This document shows, piece after piece, positions 25,701 through 38,700 of a DNA stretch of 64,000 nucleotides. The stretch is from Macrostomum hystrix (taxonomy: Eukaryota > Platyhelminthes > Macrostomidae). The notes below the pieces were generated by a model that searched no databases, was not told where the DNA came from, and was given only the letters and a program-made list of their open reading frames with translations. A program made the position numbers and the translations under genes. The stretch lies in assembly GCA_950097015.1 (NCBI GenBank), contig CATNEN010000002.1, positions 3,999,001 through 4,063,000 on the forward strand. The letters are read 5' to 3'. The first letter of the stretch is position 1, and every line of letters begins with the position of its first letter.

Positions 25701-28700
25701 AAGGAGACAGTGGGGCAGAGAGAGAGTTTGAGTACCACCTCACAATGCTCTTCTAGTTTGTCTGTTTCATTAGAGAGAAGAATTCTTTCTTGTCCAATTT
25801 AAAATCTGCTTTCTTCTTAAAAAATTGCTTTTAACCTTCTACAGTGCGAGAGTCTGCACTGCTCAGGCCTCTAACATATCTGCCATTCTCTCCCTCCATT
25901 CTTATTAAGCCTTTAAAATGTGAATGCACATTCATTCGGACTGTTCAATTTTATAATTTTCCGATTTCTCAAAGATTTTAAGTTTCTTTTATTAGAATAG
26001 AACAGGAACCAGTCTTTGTTAGGATATCCCTGGTATAGTTAGTTAGTTAGTTAGTTTGAGCACTGCTCAAAGAGCATGCTTTCTCAGCGGAGCTCAGAGG
26101 CCGCTGACGACAGCTCAGCACTGAATTCGGCCGACTATTTCAGACTGGCAGCCGCTTTGAAGGATCGCGTCCGCAGCCTGACCACGGCGCTGGAGTCGCG
26201 ACAGGAGCTTCGCCATCGCCTATGGGAGGCTGCCAGACGTGTCGACCAGTGCGGCATCGAGCTGATGCGCATCAGCCAGCCGGTGGGATACAGATCCCAG
26301 GATGCTGACAACGCGCTGGACTTGCATCGGGTGAGTGCCTATCTAGCTGGTGTCTGAGATGCCTGTATCTCATCACTTGGTGACACCAGACCCGCAGCCA
26401 GCGAGGAGGCAGTTCTGCTCATTTCGCTGACTCCTGAGCACACATCTGCCCTGACTTACTCATCGTCCGACAGTGTACACTCTCACTGTGCCTTGGCGGT
26501 TGGCCCTCGAGGGCGTAAATTGCACGACAAGCCCCCAAGCCTTCTCTCCGCGGCTGCGCCCCAAATGAATGTGGCCTCGCCGCGGAATCGAGCTCAGGGA
26601 CCTTGGTGCGAGAGGCAAACACGTTAGACTGCTCAGCCACTCACTCACTCATCGTCAAGCTTTTTAAGTCCATCGCTCTGACTCCTGAGCAAACAAGAGT
26701 TTTCTTAATCCCTTATTGCAACAAATTTAATCCTTAATCAAAATAAAATTGAATTCCTAACAGGATCTTCGGACACGCTTAGACGATCTTTCCTCCGAGC
26801 TGGCCGACTTGGAGGTCAGTTCCACCGGTCTGCACGACCCCGAGCTGGAGCGCGACCTCTCGGCCGCCTCAGCGAAGCTGTCCGACGCGGCTTCGAGTCT
26901 GGACCAGCGCCTGCCGTGGCTGGAGCAGGGCCTGCGGATTCGACGTGACTTCGAAGACGAATTGAAACGATTGGGCCAGTCCGCAGACGAAGCCGAATCT
27001 GACTTGCAACAACTGCTGTCTATGGCCAAAACTGGGGCGGCTGCCAGCACGGAACATCAGGACTGGCTGGCGAGCTGTCAGGTTAGTCTGTTTGGGTGTC
27101 TAGTAGACTGTTTTGGCGCGTAGAGTGTAGACTACAGTACAGTCTGGTAGACTGTACTGGTGGTTGGGGTGTCTGGTAGACAGTACTGGTGGTTGGGGTG
27201 TCTGGTAGACTGTACTGGTGGTTGGGGTGTCTGGTAGACAGTACTGGTGGTTGGGGTGTCTGGTAGACAGTACTGGTGGTTGGGGTGTCTGGTAGACTGT
27301 ACTGGTGGTTGGGGTGTCTGGTAGACTGTACTGGTGGTAGGGGTGTCTGGTAGACAGCACTGGTGGTTGTGGTGTCTGGTAGACTGTACTGGTGGTTGCG
27401 GTGTCTGGTAGACTGTTGTGCTGGTTAGGGTGTCGGGTAGACTGTACTGGTGGTTGTGGTGTCTGGTAGACTGTTCTGCTGGTTAGGGTGTCTGGTAGAC
27501 TGTACTGGTGGTTAGGGGGTCTGGTAGACTGTTCTGCTGGTTGTGGTGTCGGGTAGACTGTACTGGTGGTTGGGGTGTCTGGTAGACTGTACTGGTGGTT
27601 AGGGGGTCTGGTAGACTGTACTGGTGGTTGTGGTGTCGGGTAGACTGTTCTGCTGGTTAGGGTGTCTGGTAGACTGTACTGGTGGTTAGGAGGTCTGGTA
27701 GACTGTTCTGCTGGTTGTGGTGTCGGGTAGACTGTACTGGTGGTTGGGGTGTCTGGTAGACTGTACTGGTGGTTAGGGGGTCTGGTAGACTGTTCTGGTG
27801 GTTGGGGTGTCGGGTAGACTGTTCTGGTGGTTGGGGTGTCTGGTAGACTGTTCTGGTGGTTGGGGTGTCTGGTAGACTGTACTGGTGGTTGGGGTGTCTG
27901 GTAGACTGTTGTGCTGGTTAGGGTGTCTGGTAGACAGCACTGGTGGTTGTGGTGTCTGGTAGACTGTACTGGTGGTTGTGGTGTCTGGTAGACTGTTCTG
28001 CTGGTTAGGGTGTCTGGTAGACTGTACTGGTGGTTAGGGGTACCATGTACCATGTTATCAGTCTAGTACATGTGGTATTTTGAAAAGTTTTTTGGCAAAG
28101 AATATCCTTAAAGCCCTACTGCTTACTGGTCTCATAAGTAGCATGTAACGCGCCAAATCTCCAGCTGCTTCGCCAGCGCCTGGGCGAAGATCGAGCCAGC
28201 GTTGAGCAGCTGATGCGAGTGGCTCAGCTCATCGGCAGCGAGGGCGTCGCCCGCGACCGCGAGGCCGTCCACGCCGGGGCCCACCGACTGCGCGAGGATG
28301 TCGAATCTCTGCAGCGCCGGCTGGACGAAGCCCTGACGTCGCAGGAGCAGCCAGCTATCAGCGATGGCGGTGTCGAAGACGGAGACAGCCGAGCAGACTG
28401 GGCGATCGATCGATTGAAAGGCCTCGCTGAAAAAATGCGACAACGGGGAGGCCTGCCGTACAGGGCTGAGGCGCTGCAGAGAATCATTCAGTGGACCAAG
28501 GTGCGTTGAAGTGGACGGAATCGGCATTTAGGTTGGCTAGATTTAGACATTTAGGTTGGCTAGATTTAGACATTTAGGTTGGCTAGATTTAGACATTTAG
28601 GTTGGCTAGATTTAGACATTTAGGTTGGCTAGATTTAGACATTTAGGTTGGCTAGATTTAGACATTTAGGTTGGCTAGATTTAGACATTTAGGTTGGCTA

Positions 28701-31700
28701 GATTTAGACATTTAGGTTGGCTAGATTTAGACATTTAGGTTGGCTAGATTTAGACATTTAGGTTGGCTAGATTTAGACATTTAGGTTGGCTAGATTTAGA
28801 CATTTAGGTTGGCTAGATTTAGACATTTAGGTTGGCTAGATTTAGACATTTAGGTTGGCTAGATTTAGACATTTAGGTTGGCTAGATTTAGACATTTAGG
28901 TTGGCTAGATTTAGACATTTAGGTTGGCTAGATTTAGACATTTAGGTTGGCTAGATTTAGACATTTAGGTTGGCTAGATTTAGACATTTAGGTTGGCTAG
29001 ATTTAGTCATTTAGGTTGGCTAGATTTAGACATTTAGGTTGGCTAGATTTAGACATTTAGGTTGGCTAGATTTAGACATTTAGGTTGGCTAGATTTAGAC
29101 ATTTAGGTTGGCTAGATTTAGTGGTTTAGTTTGGCTAGGTTTAGGGTTTTAGGGTGGCTAGATTTAGGGTTTTAGGGTGGCTAGGTTTATACTTTTAGGG
29201 TGGCTAGATTTATACTTTAGGGTGGCTAGATTTATACTTTAGGGTGGCTAGATTTATACTTTAGGGTGGCTAGATTTAGACTTTTAGGGTGGCTAGATTT
29301 ATACTTTAGGGTGGCTAGATTTATACTTTAGCGTGGCTAGATTTATACTTTAGGGTTGCTAGATTTATACTTTAGGGTTGCTAGATTTATACTTTAGCGT
29401 GGCTAGATTTATACTTTAGGGTGGCTAGATTTAGACTTTTAGGGTGGCTAGATTTATACTTTAGGGTGGCTAGATTTATACTTTTAGGGTGGCTAGATTT
29501 ATACTTTTAGGGTGGCTAGATTTATACTTTTAGGGTGGCTAGATTTATACTTTTAGGCTGGCTAGATGTGGAGGTACTGTGGTATATTTTCTCAAGAAAT
29601 AAAATTGTATAAAAGGATTTTCTGCATTCACGCTTTTACACCGCAAAGGCATGGCTGTCTGGGTGAATCTACTCAGGTAGCATTTCTATTTGAGTATAGG
29701 AAAATAAAGAGCTCATTGATATTTCATAGGCAGTTTTTTCTTCTCATCGGATTCTGCAAAAGGACGGCTCAAAAGTGTTTCTATTATTATTCGTTGCAGA
29801 AAAGTTTCTAGACTCGTATGATGAAGTTTTGTGAGCAGAAAAATAACCCCTTTTAAGGTGGTTTTTGCCACCAGACACCCCGGCGAGAATCATTGAATAT
29901 CTCGACGATGACGATGTTTTGTGATTCTGGAAGTTATTTCATCGGAAAATGTTAACCCGTATACTCAAACAGCAGTGAGCAGTGTGGTCCAGGCTTTCTG
30001 CCTGTCAGTTTAGGGAGATAAGCGAAGAGAGACTTTTTAAGGGACTTTTTTTTGTTTGCTCAACGTGAGTCGCCATTTTTGGTAAGAAAGAAATTTTTTA
30101 GGCGAGAGCAGGCGGTGGTCGGCATTGGCAGGGGGAGAGGGGATAAGTACATCACTGAGTTGGGGAAAGATTTCCCTGCCTCACTTAGAGAGCAGGTGCG
30201 GGCAGGTTATTGGGAGAGAATAATAGGAGCTAGAAATGGGAAAAATCATCATAGAATCTGCCGGTCGTATCATTCCCAACTCAATCTAGAAAAATGCCCA
30301 TTTCCCAGCAAGCCGCAGCGGACATATAGTCATCATGCTCCTGGTTCCCTGCCTCATTCAGCAGCTTCTGTACCAGTCTCAGCCACCTTCATCAACTTCA
30401 CCTTCTCCGCCTGACCCCATCTCCCAGGAGCAGAAGGCGGCAGCTGATGAAGTGGCACCGTCCGGCTCCGGCGCCACTGTTGCCGCAGTTCACGACGCTC
30501 GTTTGGAGCTGTCAAAATCCGCTTCGGCTCGGCTGGCCTCTCTAGACGAGGAGCTCGGCTGGCGACAGCGGCTGGAGTCACTTCGCAGCCAGCTGGAGTC
30601 CTGGCTGGTGGAGGCTAAGCATCTGGCCAGACGGTTGGATGCTGAGGGCATCGACCTGATGGAGCTGGACAATTTGCCAGGCAGATTGGACAGACTGTTC
30701 GGCGCGAACGCCATCGCCGAGGTCCGTCAGCAGCTGGACATTGTGGCGAGCCTGAGAGACCAGATGACCGGCAATCTGGGACCCGAAGGCATGGCCGAGA
30801 TGCTCAGGGAAACGGAAGATTTGAATAGGCGAGCTGATGAGGTGGTTAAGAATGGAGAACGACTGATTGGCGAGGTGCAAATTGTGACCCAACAGCAGGC
30901 CGAGTTCAGTGTGAGTGTTTGCTCCAATTTATCATTTCTTAACTAGTAGAAAATATTCTGCCCTTATACTACTACTCTTTCAGAGTGAATAAGTAGTATA
31001 ATTAGTCATTTTTACTGGCTTTGTTAGCCCGAGCTTTGGGAAGCATAAATTATTATTTTACTCTGTTGATTGTAACGTTTCTTAAATTTTACGAATGTCA
31101 ATTAATAACTTCACTCATACAGGACGAATAATAATAAAAAATTATCCCTTAACAAATTATTTTCTTCCTAACTGGAAAATTATCCCCTACTGAATGATAT
31201 TTTCCCAAGCAGGCAATTATTATCCCCTACTGAATATTCTCCTATTCAGGCAAATTATCCCCTACTGAATATTCTCCCAAGCAGGCAAATTATCCCCTAC
31301 TGAATATTCTCCCATTCAGGCAAATTATCCCCTACTGAATATTCTCCCATTCAGGTAAATTATCCCCTACTGAATATTCTCCCATTCAGGTAAATAATCC
31401 TCTACTGAATATTCTCCCATTCAGATATATTTATCCCCAACTGAATATTCTCCCATTCAGGCAAATTATCCCCTACTGAAAGATATTTTCCCAAGCAGGC
31501 AAATTATCTCCTACTGAATATAATTTTCCCAAACTGGCATGCTATCCCCTAATAAATATTGTTCTCCTATACAGTTTTATTATCCCCAACAGAATAATAT
31601 TCTCCCAAACAGGAAAATTATCCCATCAAATTTCATATTATTTACCTAAAAAAGTAAAATCATGCCACCTAGTTAAACTTTTACGCTAAGCTGTCTAATT

Positions 31701-32692
31701 ATCTTCTAAAATTGTTATCACCTCCTGCTGGCACACTCCCCACTGCTGCAAAATTATCCCACTAGCAGAAAAAAATCCCGTTTTTAAATCAGGTTGTTGC
31801 ACAGACTCAAAGACTTCAGTCGCCGTCTAAGTTTATAGTGATTCTTGCTGCTGAATTTCATATAAAAATAGGCAAGGCTAGACGGAAAATCCCTTGGGAT
31901 TACTAAGCTTATCAATTAATTGGGAAGGTTGACTTTCACTCGGAGAGGAAGAAGGAGCGAGAGGCTGGGTGGAAGTCACGTGACTCATCGGGGATAACTG
32001 CCCGCCAGACTTCGCCATGTTCTCTCCAGCGTGCACACTCACATGCGCGCTGCCTGGCTAGGGATTTAGGCGACTGGGATTTGGCCATTGCGGGGAGGAG
32101 GGGAAGGGACGGTTCTGTCCTCCGCCAGAAAATCCCGTTTGACCGAGGCTGTTCAGCTGGTTGGGACAAATGGGGAGGTTTGGGCAGTGTGAAGGGTAGT
32201 GGAGAACACACCCGCCCCCTCCGTCGCCTCTGCCGGCCTCAGAAAAAAATATTGGACAGACGAACGGCCCACCCACCCCACAGACACCCCGCCCCAATGG
32301 GCGGAGAGGCACAGCGAAAACTGCTTCTCTCCTATAAAAGAAGTAGACAAGTATGAGCTGAGAAGCAGCAGCAGCAGCTGAGTAGGTTGGTTAAGGCTAC
32401 GCTTGAGTATGTGACAGTTGTAACTGGCGTAAGAAGCTGAGGACACAGCCTAATTGAGAAGAGGAAAGCAAAAGATTTTTCGGCTTGCTGCCAGACCCAA
32501 TTGAACTTCAAGTCGTCAATTTGGGATAAGCGCAAATTTATTTTCATTATTTTAACATATTTTGTGATGCAGCCTAGACTCGTGAGCAGTCTCAGCAGCA
32601 GCAGCAGCAGCTGTGGCAGGCCCACAAACCAGGCCAAGATGGGGGGAGGGGATTAGTTATTCTATTTTATTATAATGCGACGTAGTTGGGAT

Positions 32693-32725
<33 letters not shown>

Positions 32726-35700
32726 GCTACTTGCAAGCGTAGAAGAATCGTGTGTCAGGTAAAACCTTGCCTTTTAAATGTTTCAAATAGAGAAATGTGA
32801 AATAGCCTTGGCTACAATTCATGAAAAGCTTAACGAAAATAGCGGTCTAATTATTTACCTAGACCTCGAGCCAGTCCGATACATGTGTCCATCCGGTTAT
32901 AACTTTGCTACCTAATTAACCGCATGCCGTTGCTATGGCAACCCACATGCAACTCACTGTCCTCAAAGAGTGAGGTCAGTCGGCTCCATTCCGATCCAAG
33001 TGTTTTTTTTTCAATTAGAAAACCGATCTGTCTTTATGTCGCATTTTTGTGTCCATCTGGGGGGCGCACGTGCTCAGCATTTTAGGGGAGGTCTGTTTTT
33101 TTGGCTGAACAGTTATATTAATTACATTTATTGTGTGCTCAATGCTTCTCCGTTTTAGAAAAAATTATTAATCATATAAAAGTAGAATAGCTCGTTTTAA
33201 TGATAAGGAGACAGGCCTGATTCAACTTTAGAGAATGAAATCTAAAAAATGCTTATTTAACTTTTTTATTTCATTTCTTGCGATCTTTCTGCGAGTTTGA
33301 TTTAAAAGCAGTTTTTCCTTATTAAATGTCAATCTGATCTGGTGGGATTTTAATCTGATCTGATGGGATTTTAATCTGATCTGATGGGATTCAATCTGAT
33401 CGGATGGGATTTCAGTCTGATCGGATGGGATTTCAATCTGATCTGATGGGATTTCAATCTGATCTGATGGGATTTCAATCTGATCTGATGGGAATTCAAT
33501 CTGATCGGATGGGGTTCAATCTGATCTGATGGGATTTCAATCTGATCTGATGGGATTTCAATCTGATCTGATGGGATTTCAATCTGATCTGATGGGGTTC
33601 AATCTGATCTGATGGGATTTCAATCTGATCTGATGGGATTTCAATCTGATCTGATGGGATTTCAATCTGATCTGATGGGATTTGAATCTGATCTGATGGG
33701 ATTTCAATCTGATCTGATGGGATTTCAATCTGATCGGATGGGATTTCAATCTGATCTGATGGGATTTGAATCTGATCTGATGGGATTTCAATCTGATCTG
33801 ATGGGATTTCAATCTGATCTGATGGGATTTCTGTCTGATCTGATGGGATTTCAATCTGATCTGATGGGATTTCAGTCTGATCTGATGGGATTTGAGTCTG
33901 ATCTGATGGGATTTAATATGATCTGATGGGATTTAAATCTGATCTGAGGGATTCAATCTGATCTGATGGGATTTCAGTCTGATCTGATGGGATTTCAATC
34001 TGATCTGATGGGATTTCAATCTGATCTGATGGGATTTAAATCTGATCTGATGGGATTTCAATGGGTTCTTTGTCTTCAGATTGATTACAAATCACTGCTA
34101 TCGATTCTCCCAAAATCACCGCAGCGGGTGGTTCGCAGCGTCACAGAGACCCTCGAGGTCACGGAGCGCAGATGGCGCGACTCGGCCTCCGCGTCCGCCT
34201 CTGTGTCCGCTTCGCACGACGACTCGGTCGAGTCCCTGCTTAGAGAGGCCGAATCTCTCAAGACCAGCCTGGACAATCTTCGAGCTGCCGGAGATTCGCT
34301 TCAACGACGCTGCAATCAGTCGAGTCGTCGGCGACTCTCTGAGCAGGCCGACGAACTGTTGACTAGATTCGCCGATCTGCAGTCGGCGATGGGTCGCCGG
34401 CGAGCCCAGCTGTATCGCGAGGCTGGCGGCCTCGGTGATCTGCGGGAGAGACGACGCTCGCTGGATGAAGCTCTGCGCGGAGCCGCGGCGGCAACTGGAG
34501 TTGAAGCGCAGATTGACTCGTCGGAGTTCAGACGATTCACTAGCCGGGAGTTGGCTGATCGAGCTCGCCAACTGCAGGTAGGTTTCTAACTTTTTTCGCT
34601 AGAAAAAAAGATTTGTTAAAGTGAAATTATTATTTTTAATTGCAGTTGAAGTACTTTAAGTTCGCGTGTACTTTAAGAGTGCGCACGTACTCGAGAACAC
34701 TCAAGAAAGTTCGCGTGTACCCTAGCAGTGCGCCTGTACTCCAGAAAAGTTTCAAAGCTCGCGTGTACCTTAGGAGCGCGCGTGTACTTTTTAACCGCTT
34801 AGAATGAATCATGTATTTGATTTTTTAGCTTAATATGCGTATATATTTTTTCAATTTCATTCTATAGTCTAGCAATCCTGCCATATCGCAAGATTTGGCC
34901 AACGAAACTGAGGTAAGCAGATAAACTTCTTGGTAATATTACCTTCTATGTATTCACTATACTTTCTAAGGCAAACTGGTTATGTTTTGTTTTGCACACT
35001 AATTAGTAAGCACTATTGATTTGCTTTTCTGTTGTAATGCATGCCCATTTTTTTACCTGTCTCTTTTGTTCAAAGCAAGAAACTTAGGGCCTTTTTACGT
35101 TACATATTTTGTCTGGCTGTTTGAATAAATTTGCATGCATTATATTTGAGTTTTAGGTACTAATATACTACTGTTAACTATAGTCTGACAATAGCACAAA
35201 TAAGGCCAGTAAAGACTAGTTGATAGGTCGATGATTAATAATAATAATAATTGCAGGAGGGCTGCGGGCAGTGGCACATCATTTGGTGACACTAGACCCG
35301 CAGCTAGCGAGTAGGCAATTCTGCCCATTTCGCTGACTCCTGAGCACACACGCACATAGATACTGTACGCAGGCATACGCTCACACAGGTGTGTACATCT
35401 GCCCTGACTTTCTCATCGTCAGGCAGTGTACACCCTCACTGTGCCTTGGAGGTTGGCCCTGAAGGGCGTAAATTGCACGACAAGCCCCCAAGCCTTCTCT
35501 CCGCGGCTGCGCCCCAAATGAATGTGGCCTCGCCGTGGAATCGAACTTAGGGACCGTGGTGCGAGAGGCAAACGCGTTAGACCGCTCTGCCACCGACCCC
35601 CGTGGTCGATGGTTAGATTAAGAAGTAAGAAAATTACTTACAGAAACATATCAGGTTTTATATAGACCCCGTCAAATCTCATTGGTGAGATCTGTGACCC

Positions 35701-38700
35701 GTCGAATCTCAATTGTAAGGTTGAAAGCAATGGATGATTGTCTAGCTTACTTTCAGTTGCATTTTATCCACGACACCACCCATGAGAAAACGTATAGCAA
35801 TGTCTCCTCGCCGACATCGATCATTTTACACCTGCCAACGGGAAGCATTTTTTTAGTCGCCATGGCAACGTGCTATGCAAATTTATTGTTGCAAATTATT
35901 TTTAGAAGCTCCGCTGCATGCCTAGTGTCGGGTTGGCCGGCAGAACATACTCGCCTTTTCAATATATTTATAATATGGTCAATATCTGCACTGTTAGTTC
36001 AATAAAAGTACATGTTGCTACACGCGCAGTTTGCATTAGATTTTCGTTGTGCATGTGCATTGATAAACTATTAGATTGACAATTTACAAGCGTACTTCCT
36101 GCCACCTAGCGGTTGGCCATTCTGCTCACCTTGGCCCTACCTCTGTCAATTTTCTTAGAATTCTAAACAGCAGCTTCAATCAGCCGAGCTGAAACTGGCT
36201 GAGTACCGCGAGCAGGCTCAGCTGTTCCTTCGCACTAGCACCGACGCTGCGGCCATGTCCGAGGTTGAGCTCAGCGCTGCTCAGGTTGAGAAGCAGTTTG
36301 TTGAGTAAGTTTCAGATTGATTTGGCCGGAAAGTGTACTCATTCAGTAACTGACACACAATGCCTAAATTCTGACTCGTGAGAAAGTAACCCTAGTGCCA
36401 TTTGTTTGTGAATATCGAACTCCCAACCCAGAACATAGGCTCATTTTTCTATTATATTTTTTAAGCTCTCCGTTTGATTACTTACCTACCGCTCCTACTA
36501 CCAGCTGGCTGTCGGTTTGTTGGTTCCCACAATGGGTAAACACAGAAAGTTTTTGCTCATAGTTTTGTTCTAACTGTCGTTTTCTTTTGAAAAAAGCGAC
36601 GAAAAGAGCTTATCATACTACTGCAGATAGATATTTAGCAATTACACATAACCCTGTTGGGCCAGACATAATAAAGCTGTGTACAACCGTTCAGTCCATG
36701 GACTGGAGAGGGAATCAGCTACATTCTAGTTTCTACACCAGCTAATGCTCGTACCCATATTACAGCCAGGTTAACCCAAATCCAGAGAACTCAAACTTCT
36801 CAATTAGGTGTCTTAGGCACGAATTCTGAAGCTCGGATTCTAAATTTAAGCTTTCGCAACCCCTTTTAATTAACCAGCACGCGGCACAGCCTAGACCAGT
36901 CACAGGCGTCCCTTGACTCCGAGCTGGAGTACCGTCAGGATCTGACTGCTCGCCTGGACAGCCTCAGCGCCGGCCTGCGGGACGAGCGCTTCGGTTTGGG
37001 CCAAGCTCGAGCTGCGGTGGCCGCTGCCGGCCTCGATGACAAGCCAGCAGAGGCGCTGGCCGCTCGTTGCGCCCTGGCCCGCCAGGAGGTTCTAGTTCAA
37101 CGACGCAGAATAACGGAGATCTTCGAGGAGGTCAGTGTGCGCTATCCGGGCCGGCGAGAAGAAGCGACGCCGCCTGAGCTGCGCGATCGGCTTGGCCGAC
37201 TGACATCGCAGCTTTTCGATCTGGAGGCTGAGGTGGACGCAGCCACCTCAGATGCGGAAGGCGCTCAGCAGGCGCCCCTGGTGCTAGACGAAGTCGCCGC
37301 TTTCAAACGGAAGCCCCAACTCACAATACAGACTCAGCAGCGAGACTCAACTGATGAGGGCGACGGCGAGTTGGACGAACCACCGAACATTGAGGTGACG
37401 CTAACTCTTGAACGGCGTCGCGAGAGTCCGAAGAGTCCGCGAAAAATGCCTCGACAATTCTCACCATCAACACCGTCCGGTACGCTGAGGACTCCGCCAC
37501 CGGCGTCGTCGCGATTCGACGCGGTTGATTTGCGGCCTCTACCGTCGTCCGGTTCCCCCACACGATCCGGAAAACCGACAATTCTGGTCGAGGAATCTCA
37601 GTCGAAACTTTATGAAATTACTGACGATGATTCGACGCCACACAAGCGCTCTGTAAATAGCACCGCCACCCAAGACAGCAGCGGCTCGGTTCCGACACAG
37701 AAGCGTCTGCCCAGTCTTGAAGAGCTGCCCTTTGAGCAGATAGAAGATGCGGCTGCTGCTACTACCAAGAAGAGTGTTGTGAGAAGTGAACCATCTCCAG
37801 ACAGATCAGTGCTGAGCGATGACGCGTCACTAGCAAAGTCGATTCCGAGCGCTGAAGCATCTCCAGCAAGATCAGTGCCAAGCGCTGAAGCATCTCCAGC
37901 AAGATCAGTGCCAAGCGCTGAAGCATCTCCAGCCAAGTCTATTGCAAGCGCTGAAGCATCTCCAGCCAAGTCTATTGCAAGCGCTGACGCGTCTCCAGCC
38001 AAGTCTATTGCAAGCGCTGATGCGTCTCCAGCCAAGTCGATTGCAAGCGCTGATGCGTCTCCAGCCAAGTCTATTGCAAGCGCTGATGCGTCTCCAGCCA
38101 AGTCTATTGCAAGCGCTGAAGCATCTCCAGCCAAGTCGATTGCAAGCGCTGAAGCATCTCCAGCCAAGTCTATTGCAAGCGCTGATGCGTCTCCAGCCAA
38201 GTCTATTGCAAGCGCTGAAGCATCTCCAGCCAAGTCGATTGCAAGCGCTGAAGCATCTCCAGCCAAGTCGATTGCAAGCGCTGAAGCATCTCCAGCCAAG
38301 TCGATTGCAAGCGCTGATGCGTCTCCAGCCAAGTCTATTGCAAGCGCTGATGCGTCTCCAGCCAAGTCGATTGCAAGCGCTGATGCGTCTCCAGCCAAGT
38401 CTATTGCAAGCGCTGAAGCATCTCCAGCCAAGTCGATTGCAAGCGCTGAAGCATCTCCAGCCAAGTCTATTGCAAGCGCTGATGCATCTCCAGCCAAGTC
38501 GATTGCAAGCGCTGAAGCATCTCCAGCCAAGTCGATTGCAAGCGCTGAAGCATCTCCAGCCAAGTCTATTGCAAGCGCTGAAGCATCTCCAGCCAAGTCT
38601 ATTGCAAGCGCTGATGCGTCTCCAGCCAAGTCAATTGCAAGCGCTGATGCGTCTCCAGCCAAGTCTATTGCAAGCGCTGAAGCATCTCCAGCCAAGTCGA

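Noticed and set aside
27100-28053. 317-codon minus-strand ORF (TPQPPVQST repeats)
   Set aside because: Translation of the 29-nt minisatellite on the antisense strand.
31790-31840. Possible exon after aaatcag (VVAQTQRLQSPSK)
   Set aside because: Acceptor-like motif present but no GT donor at the end; the 30910 to 34080 join reads better.
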